Of a stretch of DNA of 39,569 bases, positions 33,105 through 39,569 are shown piece after piece. The DNA is from JTS-RE37 sp041743425. Its GTDB lineage: Bacteria; Bacteroidota; Bacteroidia; Flavobacteriales; Flavobacteriaceae. Location: assembly GCA_041743425.1 (NCBI GenBank), contig JBGTMS010000050.1, positions 1 through 39,569 on the forward strand, in the 5' to 3' direction. Position numbers and translations under genes: made by a program. Position 1 is the stretch's first letter; the number at the start of each line of letters is the position of its first letter. The notes below the pieces were generated by a model. The model was not told where the DNA came from, searched no databases, and was given only the letters and a program-made list of their open reading frames with translations.

Positions 33105-33210
33105 GGCTGGTAGTCGGAAGCCGGTCGCGGTTTGGGGGCAGACAAACAGAAGAATATTAATAGACGGTTTGACCCCTTTGAAGCGGGTTGCTATCAAGAA
33201 AATATAAGGA

Positions 33211-33738
33211 ATGCAGCAAAGTTATAAAGAGGATCTGAAAGAAATTACCACTTTTGTTTTTGATGTGGACGGCGTTTTCACAGACGGTTCCGTCCTGGTG
33301 ACTGAGCAGGGAGAATTGCTTCGAAGTATGAGCGTAAAAGATGGCTACGCCCTCAAAACTGCCGTGCAAAAAGGATATCATGTATGCATCATTAGCGGAG
33401 GCACCAATGCCGGGGTTAAAATCAGACTGGAAGGACTGGGTATCACCAATATCTACCTGGGAGCCCATCATAAAAAAGACCCGCTTTTGGACTACCTCGG
33501 AAAGCAGGGCCTGGACGTAAATCAGGTGCTTTATATGGGTGATGATTTACCTGATATTCCCCCATTGCAGATGGTACGCCTCCCCTGCTGCCCTCAGAAC
33601 GCTGTGCCCGAGGTAAAGGCGGTATGCCGCTATGTTTCTCATAAGAACGGAGGCGATGGCTGTGTAAGGGATGTCATAGAGCAGGTATTGAAAGTTCGCG
33701 GCCACTGGTATGATAATTTTAGTGCGGCCAATGACTGA
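33211..33738 (+). CDS. KdsC-like HAD phosphatase
   Basis: The 175-residue protein is a C0-type HAD phosphatase with no cap. The nucleophile and acid are D18 and D20 in F-D-V-D-G-V. Motif II is the Ser in I-S-G-G, and the metal Asp pair lies in Y-M-G-D-D-L-P-D. KdsC hydrolyses 3-deoxy-D-manno-octulosonate 8-phosphate to KDO for lipopolysaccharide; the length fits. It lies 106 bp after the DUF2520 gene and overlaps the Maf start by 8 bp. Confidence 0.9.
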   Translation: MQQSYKEDLKEITTFVFDVDGVFTDGSVLVTEQGELLRSMSVKDGYALKTAVQKGYHVCIISGGTNAGVKIRLEGLGITNIYLGAHHKKDPLLDYLGKQGLDVNQVLYMGDDLPDIPPLQMVRLPCCPQNAVPEVKAVCRYVSHKNGGDGCVRDVIEQVLKVRGHWYDNFSAAND

Positions 33739-34330
33739 GAATCCGCTAAATGCGCTGCTCCGGTCTTATAGGATCATTCTGGGGTCAGGGTCTCCCAGAA
33801 GGCAACAATTTCTTCAGGATATAGGAGTTGAATTCGAATTACGGTTGAAGCCTGTTCATGAGAACTATCCGCCCCAACTAAAGGCAGAGGAAATCCCCAT
33901 TTACCTGGCAAAACATAAGGCAGAGGCATTTAAAGATCAGCTTGAAAATAAGGAACTGCTGATCACTTCAGACACCATCGTCTGGCACAAAAAAAATTGC
34001 CTTGGCAAACCAGGAAATGCCGAAGAAGCCTTTCATATGCTTCAAAGACTTTCAGGCGACCGGCACCAGGTCTTCACTGCCGTATGTTTTACCACAAAGG
34101 ATCAGCAAAGAACCATTCATGCCGAGACAACGGTCCGGTTCCGCGACTTAAAAGCGTCGGAAATTCAATATTATATTGATACCTATTCCCCTTTTGACAA
34201 GGCGGGTGGCTATGGTATACAGGACTGGATAGGACTGATAGGAATCGAAGAAATACACGGCTCCTATTTTAACGTAATGGGTTTGCCCACGCATTTGGTG
34301 TACAAAACGTTAACAGACATGGTCTTCTGA
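33731..34330 (+). CDS. Maf-family nucleotide pyrophosphatase
   Basis: The protein has about 199 residues from ATG 33731, which overlaps the KdsC stop by 8 bp; an upstream start at 33710 is possible. Maf motifs seen are I-L-G-S-G-S-P-R-R near the N-terminus, S-D-T-I-V-W near residue 80, and F-D-K-A-G-G-Y-G-I-Q near 160. These proteins hydrolyse non-canonical nucleoside triphosphates and are cytoplasmic. Coupled translation with KdsC is likely. Confidence 0.92.
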   Translation: MTENPLNALLRSYRIILGSGSPRRQQFLQDIGVEFELRLKPVHENYPPQLKAEEIPIYLAKHKAEAFKDQLENKELLITSDTIVWHKKNCLGKPGNAEEAFHMLQRLSGDRHQVFTAVCFTTKDQQRTIHAETTVRFRDLKASEIQYYIDTYSPFDKAGGYGIQDWIGLIGIEEIHGSYFNVMGLPTHLVYKTLTDMVF

Positions 34331-34371
34331 CGCATTTTGGGTAGTTTTGAAATTCGATACCTTAACAGGCC

Positions 34372-34406
34372 TGAGGCCCATCGGTTCAAATACAGGTCCG
34401 GCCTCA
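34372..34406. repeat. 7-bp inverted repeat after maf
   Basis: TGAGGCC (34372-34378) and GGCCTCA (34400-34406) are complementary across a 21-base gap, between the Maf stop and the next lipoprotein gene. There is no T run, so it is not a standard terminator; it may be an RNA structure in the leader of the next operon. Confidence 0.35.
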
Positions 34407-34455
34407 AACACCAAAGTTGGCGTAAGGTAAATTACCACAAATAATATGATTACTG

Positions 34456-35409
34456 ATGAAACCACTATTTAAAATCCCCTTTACATATTGCCTTCTATTG
34501 ATAGCTCTGTTGTTCACCATGGAATCGTGCAAACAAAGCCCAAAGGAGAACGAGGATAACATGGTCATGAATGATGACAACGATTTGAATAACCGCCACG
34601 CCCGTCCGGTATCTGATGATTTCCAAGCGTATTGGTATGCAGGCGATGCAGAGGTTACCTCTTATAAACTGGAGCAGGCAAGGTATGGAGAAATCAGGAA
34701 AGGCCATTCCGTCCTGATCTATGTTACCGAGCCATTTTTGAACGAGGCCCAGGTGAAGGCTGACGAACATCATTCGGATAATATTCCGGTACTGAAACTC
34801 AATACCACCAAAAAATTCGAGACAGGGATTTACCCCTACTCCATCATGACAAGTTCCTTCTATGGAGTTCGGGATGACCAGCATGCGATTAAATTATCCC
34901 TAAGCGTACAGGAATGGTGCGGACATGTCTATACCCAGTTAAATAACAGGGAGACATTTGAAATTGATTCCTATTCCTACTTTGAGAAGGACGGGGACCA
35001 ACGAGTGGAACTTCAAAAATCGGCATTGGAAGATGAGATATGGAATAAGATCCGGATCAACCCGGAAGAATTGCCCGTCGGTTCTTTTAAAATGCTGCCA
35101 TCTTTGGAATACATAAGGCTGTCACATCTTCCGTACAAGACCTATGATGCTGTTGCAAATGTGACCACCGACGGGGCGCTGACAACCTATGAATTAAGCT
35201 ACCCTGAACTTGAAAGAACGCTGAAAATAAGTTTTAAATCGGCCTTTCCGTATCTCATTGAAAAATGGGATGAAAGTGCAAAAAGCGGTTTTGGTCCCTC
35301 AGCTAAAATGCTTACTTCGAGTGCGGTCAGAATGAAAACTTTAAAAACACCATATTGGAGGCAAAACGGAAATAAGGACGTATTTTTGCGCGATAGTTTA
35401 GGTCTTTAA
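34456..35409 (+). CDS. Conserved hypothetical lipoprotein
   Basis: The 317-residue protein has a lipoprotein signal ending M-E-S-C (about residue 25) and an acidic Asn/Asp-rich linker. A soluble domain starts near residue 55 with F-Q-A-Y-W-Y-A-G-D-A-E and includes V-Q-E-W-C-G-H-V-Y near 150. I do not recognise a catalytic site. Homologues next to maf are sometimes mislabelled as septum formation inhibitor Maf, which this is not. The mechanosensitive channel gene starts 5 bp after its stop, so they form an operon. Confidence 0.72.
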   Translation: MKPLFKIPFTYCLLLIALLFTMESCKQSPKENEDNMVMNDDNDLNNRHARPVSDDFQAYWYAGDAEVTSYKLEQARYGEIRKGHSVLIYVTEPFLNEAQVKADEHHSDNIPVLKLNTTKKFETGIYPYSIMTSSFYGVRDDQHAIKLSLSVQEWCGHVYTQLNNRETFEIDSYSYFEKDGDQRVELQKSALEDEIWNKIRINPEELPVGSFKMLPSLEYIRLSHLPYKTYDAVANVTTDGALTTYELSYPELERTLKISFKSAFPYLIEKWDESAKSGFGPSAKMLTSSAVRMKTLKTPYWRQNGNKDVFLRDSLGL

Positions 35410-35414
35410 TTGAT

Positions 35415-35960
35415 ATGGAAAATTTTATTGCAAGTCACCGCAGTGACCTGTTATGGACGGTTAGTATCATCATTATCCTGCTTATCTTTAAATACGTGGG
35501 TTCCAAGGCGGTGCACCGCGTGGGCAAGTTAAGCAACAAGGTCGAAGCGCGTACATTACTCATCACCAAATATATTTCTGCCGCGCTGACACTCATCGGT
35601 GTTGGGATCCTATCTTTTATCTGGGGAGTCGATTTTAAGAATCTGGGGCTGCTGTTTACTTCCGTGTTTACAGTAATAGGAGTTGCATTATTTGCCAATT
35701 GGTCCATTCTCAGCAATGTCACCGCCGGGGTCATCCTGTTCTTTTCATTTCCTTTTAAGATTGGCGACCGGGTAAAAATACTGGATAAGGAGATTGAATC
35801 GCAGGAGCCCTATACCATTGAGGACATAAAGGCGTTTCATGTGCATCTCAGAAAGGATAACGGCGAGCTTCTGACCTATCCCAATAATCTGATGATGCAG
35901 AAGGCTGTGACCCTTATGTATAAGGATACTGAAACCCTTGAGGATACGGCAGCCCTTTAG
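35415..35960 (+). CDS. Small MscS-family mechanosensitive channel
   Basis: The 181-residue protein has three hydrophobic helices (about 10-28, 48-68, 75-108). The MscS pore-lining and beta domain follows: L-F-A-N-W-S-I-L-S-N-V-T-A-G, F-P-F-K-I-G-D-R-V and L-T-Y-P-N-N. It is shorter than E. coli MscS (286) and lacks much of the C-terminal cytoplasmic vestibule. It should release solutes on osmotic downshock. It is cotranscribed with the upstream lipoprotein. Confidence 0.87.
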   Translation: MENFIASHRSDLLWTVSIIIILLIFKYVGSKAVHRVGKLSNKVEARTLLITKYISAALTLIGVGILSFIWGVDFKNLGLLFTSVFTVIGVALFANWSILSNVTAGVILFFSFPFKIGDRVKILDKEIESQEPYTIEDIKAFHVHLRKDNGELLTYPNNLMMQKAVTLMYKDTETLEDTAAL

Positions 35961-36006
35961 GTTGTTAAAGAAGTTGTAAATATGAAGTGCAGGGGGGGAA
36001 TCTTGC

Positions 36007-36014
36007 TATATTTG
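36007..36014 (+). promoter_or_regulatory. Candidate -7 element for the PIG-L gene
   Basis: TATATTTG matches the TAnnTTTG consensus and lies 20 bp before the ATG at 36035. The upstream TTG at 35974 is too far (30 bp), so only the -7 half is supported. Confidence 0.4.
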
Positions 36015-36034
36015 GGAACCAACAAAACATTCAC

Positions 36035-38575
36035 ATGATGAGGAAATTAGCGGTATTCTTTCCTGGAATACTTTTGGGCCTATCTATATGCAGTGCCCAG
36101 GTTCCACAAAAATTATCTTCGTCTGAAGTTTACCATTCACTTGAAAAACTCAATTTTCTGGGTACGGCACTTTATATCGCCGCTCACCCGGATGATGAAA
36201 ATACCCGGCTTATTTCGTACCTGTCCAATGAGCTAAAAGCCCGTACAGGATATTTATCAATCACCAGAGGCGACGGGGGCCAAAATTTGATCGGTTCTGA
36301 ACTCAGGGAACTACTCGGTGTCCTGAGGACCCAGGAATTATTGGCTGCCAGAAAAATTGACGGTGGGGAGCAATTTTTTACCAGGGCCAGTGATTTTGGC
36401 TACTCCAAGCATTCGGATGAAACCTTAAAGATCTGGGACAAGAAAGCTATATTGGGCGATGTCGTCCGCATTATTAGGAAATTTAAACCGGATGTGATCA
36501 TCAACAGATTTGACCACAGAAGTCCGGGTGAAACCCATGGCCACCACACTTCATCCGCCATGTTGAGTATAGAAGCGTTTGCGCTGTCCAATGACAATTC
36601 TTCGTATCCTGAGCAACTGACGGCAACGGATATTTGGCAGCCTAAAAGACTCTTTTTCAATACCTCTTGGTGGTTTTATGGAAGTGAGGAGAATTTTGAA
36701 AAAGCGGATAAATCCAAGATGCTCCGTTTTGATGTCGGCACATATTATCCATTGCTCGGTCTTTCCAATAATGAAATTGCATCCCTTGCCAGCAGCCAGC
36801 ACCTCAGTCAGGGGTTTGGCCGTATTACCAGCCGTGGATCCGAAAATGAGTATATAGAATTACTCAAGGGTGATCTTCCCGAAGACGGAGAACTATTTGA
36901 AGGGATCAATACGAGCTGGTCACGAATAACCGGCGGAGAAGCCATAGGACAAATTCTCTATGGTATAGAGAAGGATTTTAATTTCACAGATCCGTCGGTG
37001 CATTTACCAAAGTTTTTGGAAGCCTACAAACTCATACAGGGTCTGGGAGATAGCCATTGGAAACAACTGAAATCTGAAGAATTAGAAAACCTGATCTTAT
37101 CAGTGACCGGCCTCTATCTTGAAGCGACTGCGTCTCTGCCGTATACCAATCCTGGAAATACGGAAAAAATTCAGATAGAGGCCCTGAACAGAAGCAATCG
37201 CCCCATGACTCTGAACTCGGTTATTCTCACGCCTGAATCGGATGTGAAAAACGACGGTGAAAGGCATGTTTTGGAAGAAAACAAGAAGATTACCCTGGAA
37301 CTCGATTTGAAGATACCATCGGAGCATGCCTATACCTCCCCTTATTGGTTATCTGAGAAGGGCAGTTTAGGAATGTATGAGGTTGCGGATGCCAACTTGA
37401 TAGGGCAGGCGGAAACACCGAAGTCCTTCAACGCAGTATTTAACCTGGACATTAACGGCACAGTCGTATCTATAAGTAAACCAGTAGTTTATAAAACATC
37501 AAAACCGGATAAGGGCGAATTATATGAACCTTTTGATGTCCTGCCCGAAGCCACTTCCAGATTCATAGATAAGGTAATGCTTTTCGCTGATGACGCTCCG
37601 AGAAAAATTCCGGTAATTATAAGATCCAATGCCGATAACATTAAAGGTCAGGTAGAACTTAAAGTGGCAGACGGTTGGAAGGTGAGTCCGTCCGCCAACA
37701 CCTTCGAAATAGCGAATAAGGGCGATGAGACCACGGTGATGTTCACTCTAAGTCCGCCTTCCATGGAAAGCGAAAGTTACATCCGACCGGTTCTTAGTGT
37801 AAACGGCAAGGAACTCACCCATGAATTGATCAACATTTCCTATGATCATATCCCTAGGCAATCCATTCTGTTACCTTCTGAGGCGAAGATTGTCCGCATG
37901 AATATTTCAAAAGCGGGAGAACATATTGGTTATATTATGGGTGCCGGGGATGAGGTCCCTGAAAGTCTGAAGCAAATAGGCTACACCGTACATATTGTTG
38001 ACCCGGCCACTATTCAGGCCGGAAGTCTGAGCGCTTATGACGCCGTGGTAGTTGGCATAAGAGCTTACAATGTGATAGACGAGCTCAAGTTCAAACAGTC
38101 TTTTTTACTTGATTATGTGAAAAATGGTGGTAATCTTGTCGTCCAGTACAATACGGCAGGGCGGTGGGCCGGCCAATTCGAAGGTATAGCGCCTTTTCCT
38201 CTTACCTTGTCCAACGAGCGTGTAACGGATGAAAATTCAAATGTGGAAATTCTGGCGAAAAACCACAGCCTTGTAAATTTTCCGAATAGCATCGGGAAAA
38301 AGGATTTTGAGGGCTGGGTCCAGGAACGGGGTTTGTACTTCCCCAATGAGTGGGATCCCGCTTTTACACCTATTTTATCCATGGCTGATACAGGAGCTAC
38401 CGCCCTGAATGGCAGCCTTTTGGTTGCACCCTATGGAAAAGGGAACTATATTTATACGGGCCTCAGTTTTTTCAGGGAACTCCCAGCGGGAGTGCCTGGC
38501 GCCTATAAGCTCTTTGCCAATATGTTATCAATGGGCAAGGAAAAAGTTAACAAAGAAACCGACATCAAAGGATAA
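36035..38575 (+). CDS. Secreted PIG-L deacetylase with C-terminal glutamine-amidotransferase-like domain
   Basis: The protein has about 846 residues from ATG 36035; the frame starts 48 bp earlier. It has a signal peptide (about 1-22). The LmbE/PIG-L deacetylase domain is residues 30-290, with A-H-P-D-D-E (H51, D53, D54), T-R-G-D-G-G and G-E-T-H-G-H-H near 167. A beta-rich middle (about 370-610) and a class I amidotransferase-like domain (about 620-770, V-V-G-I-R-A-Y-N, N-G-G-N-L-V) follow. It probably deacetylates an N-acetyl sugar in the periplasm. It heads a putative operon with the 33-residue ORF and the symporter. Confidence 0.85.
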   Translation: MMRKLAVFFPGILLGLSICSAQVPQKLSSSEVYHSLEKLNFLGTALYIAAHPDDENTRLISYLSNELKARTGYLSITRGDGGQNLIGSELRELLGVLRTQELLAARKIDGGEQFFTRASDFGYSKHSDETLKIWDKKAILGDVVRIIRKFKPDVIINRFDHRSPGETHGHHTSSAMLSIEAFALSNDNSSYPEQLTATDIWQPKRLFFNTSWWFYGSEENFEKADKSKMLRFDVGTYYPLLGLSNNEIASLASSQHLSQGFGRITSRGSENEYIELLKGDLPEDGELFEGINTSWSRITGGEAIGQILYGIEKDFNFTDPSVHLPKFLEAYKLIQGLGDSHWKQLKSEELENLILSVTGLYLEATASLPYTNPGNTEKIQIEALNRSNRPMTLNSVILTPESDVKNDGERHVLEENKKITLELDLKIPSEHAYTSPYWLSEKGSLGMYEVADANLIGQAETPKSFNAVFNLDINGTVVSISKPVVYKTSKPDKGELYEPFDVLPEATSRFIDKVMLFADDAPRKIPVIIRSNADNIKGQVELKVADGWKVSPSANTFEIANKGDETTVMFTLSPPSMESESYIRPVLSVNGKELTHELINISYDHIPRQSILLPSEAKIVRMNISKAGEHIGYIMGAGDEVPESLKQIGYTVHIVDPATIQAGSLSAYDAVVVGIRAYNVIDELKFKQSFLLDYVKNGGNLVVQYNTAGRWAGQFEGIAPFPLTLSNERVTDENSNVEILAKNHSLVNFPNSIGKKDFEGWVQERGLYFPNEWDPAFTPILSMADTGATALNGSLLVAPYGKGNYIYTGLSFFRELPAGVPGAYKLFANMLSMGKEKVNKETDIKG

Positions 38576-38576
38576 G

Positions 38577-38678
38577 ATGGAAGACAAGTATATCTGGAAG
38601 AAGGAGTATACCATGGTTTTGTTCCTAAATACGATCTATATACTTGTTTTTTACTACATTATGACAGCAAACGCATAG
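38577..38678 (+). CDS. 33-residue membrane ORF
   Basis: This short ORF runs from ATG 38577, 1 bp after the PIG-L stop, to TAG 38678, 1 bp before the symporter ATG. The peptide has a charged N-terminus (E-D-K, then K-K-E) and one hydrophobic helix (L-F-L-N-T-I-Y-I-L-V-F-Y-Y-I), as in small membrane peptides that partner with transporters. The gap-free placement and membrane character argue that it is translated. Confidence 0.6.
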   Translation: MEDKYIWKKEYTMVLFLNTIYILVFYYIMTANA

Positions 38679-38679
38679 T

Positions 38680-39569
38680 ATGGGAACAATTGACTGGATC
38701 ATACTTGCGGGAACTTTGCTATTTATTGTCGGGTACGGAGTCTGGAAGACCAGGGGCAGTAAGGATGTAGACGACTATGTTCTCGGAGGCAATCAGGCAA
38801 AATGGTGGACGATAGGACTCTCGGTTATGGCTACCCAGGCAAGTGCCATCACCTTCCTTTCCACTCCGGGTCAGGCCTTCCACGATGGCATGGGCTTTGT
38901 TCAATTCTATTTTGGGCTGCCAATTGCAATGGTCATCATTTGTATAGTATTTGTTCCGCTATACCACAGGCTCAAGGTTTACACGGCCTATGAATTTCTT
39001 GAAAACCGATTCGACCTAAAGACACGAACGCTGGCCGCTATTCTCTTTCTTATTCAAAGAGGTCTTTCTGCTGGAATTACGATTTTTGCACCATCTATAA
39101 TACTCTCTGCCGTATTGGGATGGGATCTTCGCACCCTGAATATTATTATCGGGTCGTTAGTGATCATTTATACGGTATCGGGTGGTACCAAAGCCGTAAG
39201 CGTCACCCATAAGCAGCAAATGTTTATCATTATGATAGGAATGTTTGCTGCCTTCTTTTTCATTCTCGGCTACCTTCCTGCCGATATTACATTTACCAAA
39301 GCATTGAAAATTGCAGGTGCGAGTGAAAAGTTAAATATCCTGGATTTTGAGCTTAATACAACCAGCAGATATACTTTTTGGAGTGGCATCACCGGTGGGA
39401 TGTTCCTTGCACTGTCCTATTTTGGAACGGATCAAAGCCAGGTACAGCGCTATCTGACAGGGAAGTCCGTTCGTGAAAGCCAACTTGGTCTGATTTTTAA
39501 CGGGATCTTCAAGATCCCTATGCAATTCTTCATATTGCTGGTCGGCGTTATGGTTTTTGTATTCTACCA
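38680..39569 (+). CDS. Sodium:solute symporter, N-terminal part (3' end outside window)
   Basis: The frame is open to the right edge, giving about 296 residues of a normal length near 500-550. Helices with the SSS pattern are seen: L-F-I-V-G-Y-G-V-W, a D-D-Y-V-L-G-G loop, T-I-G-L-S-V-M-A-T-Q-A-S-A-I-T-F-L, and T-V-S-G-G-T-K-A-V. It would use a sodium gradient to import a sugar, amino acid or similar solute. Its place after a secreted PIG-L deacetylase suggests uptake of the deacetylated product, which is inference. Confidence 0.9.
   Translation, partial: MGTIDWIILAGTLLFIVGYGVWKTRGSKDVDDYVLGGNQAKWWTIGLSVMATQASAITFLSTPGQAFHDGMGFVQFYFGLPIAMVIICIVFVPLYHRLKVYTAYEFLENRFDLKTRTLAAILFLIQRGLSAGITIFAPSIILSAVLGWDLRTLNIIIGSLVIIYTVSGGTKAVSVTHKQQMFIIMIGMFAAFFFILGYLPADITFTKALKIAGASEKLNILDFELNTTSRYTFWSGITGGMFLALSYFGTDQSQVQRYLTGKSVRESQLGLIFNGIFKIPMQFFILLVGVMVFVFY

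Noticed and set aside
34456..35409. Calling this lipoprotein Maf
   Set aside because: It has a lipobox and none of the Maf motifs; the real Maf is the gene at 33731-34330.
1..39569. Mobile elements, phage genes, CRISPR arrays or defence systems
   Set aside because: No transposase, integrase, cas-like gene, regular repeat-spacer pattern or nuclease cluster was seen on either strand.

Overview
The window looks like a chromosomal segment of a Bacteroidota member, most likely Flavobacteriaceae. The evidence is the gene set: a BshB1 bacillithiol deacetylase, a CcsB-CcsA cytochrome c assembly fusion, a DUF2520-KdsC-Maf cluster, a PepSY/flavodoxin reductase, and many lipoproteins with short signal peptides. 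There are also TAnnTTTG-type -7 promoter elements and few clear Shine-Dalgarno sites. Base composition is moderate and even by eye. I saw no insertion sequence, phage gene, CRISPR array or rRNA. I cannot name the genus.

Layout. 1-3205 (+): the tail of an ankyrin-repeat gene, a DUF2271 secreted protein and a PepSY-membrane/flavodoxin/FAD-NADPH reductase, which together look like a transmembrane electron-transfer module. 3402-4442: a secreted lipocalin-like protein and a second ankyrin protein. 4827-6613: a seven-helix membrane protein with a LuxR-type DNA-binding tail, divergent from a polytopic membrane protein, with a 12-bp perfect palindrome between them. 6974-8501: two small lipoproteins (one META/HslJ-like) and a Dps-type ferritin. 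8600-11784: a DUF3891/alpha-beta hydrolase pair, a short-chain dehydrogenase broken by a single-base frameshift, and DoxX. 11821-15305: an M20 amidohydrolase, a small membrane protein, a VOC protein and a PfkB kinase.

15330-21586 is a 4-hydroxyproline catabolic operon on the minus strand (DapA-like deaminase, ketoglutarate-semialdehyde dehydrogenase, DUF885 lipoprotein, 4-hydroxyproline epimerase) with a divergent AraC regulator. The D-hydroxyproline dehydrogenase that should link epimerase and deaminase is not in the window. An M28 peptidase lipoprotein follows. 23471-23593 is a tRNA-His with a clear terminator. 23832-27888 holds a TPR sensor histidine kinase that meets bshB1 tail to tail, with a transsulfuration enzyme upstream of bshB1. 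28126-34330 holds a metzincin-like lipoprotein, the CcsBA fusion and, divergently, DUF2520, KdsC-like phosphatase and Maf. 34456-39569 (+) holds a lipoprotein, a small MscS channel, a large secreted PIG-L deacetylase with a glutamine-amidotransferase-like C-terminus, a 33-residue membrane ORF and the start of a sodium:solute symporter.

The most interesting points are the DUF2271/PepSY-flavoreductase pair with a near-consensus flavinylation motif, the membrane-anchored LuxR regulator facing a palindrome, the hydroxyproline operon that lacks its oxidase but carries a DUF885 lipoprotein, and the small membrane ORF between PIG-L and the symporter. All functions are read from motifs and context; no database search was run.
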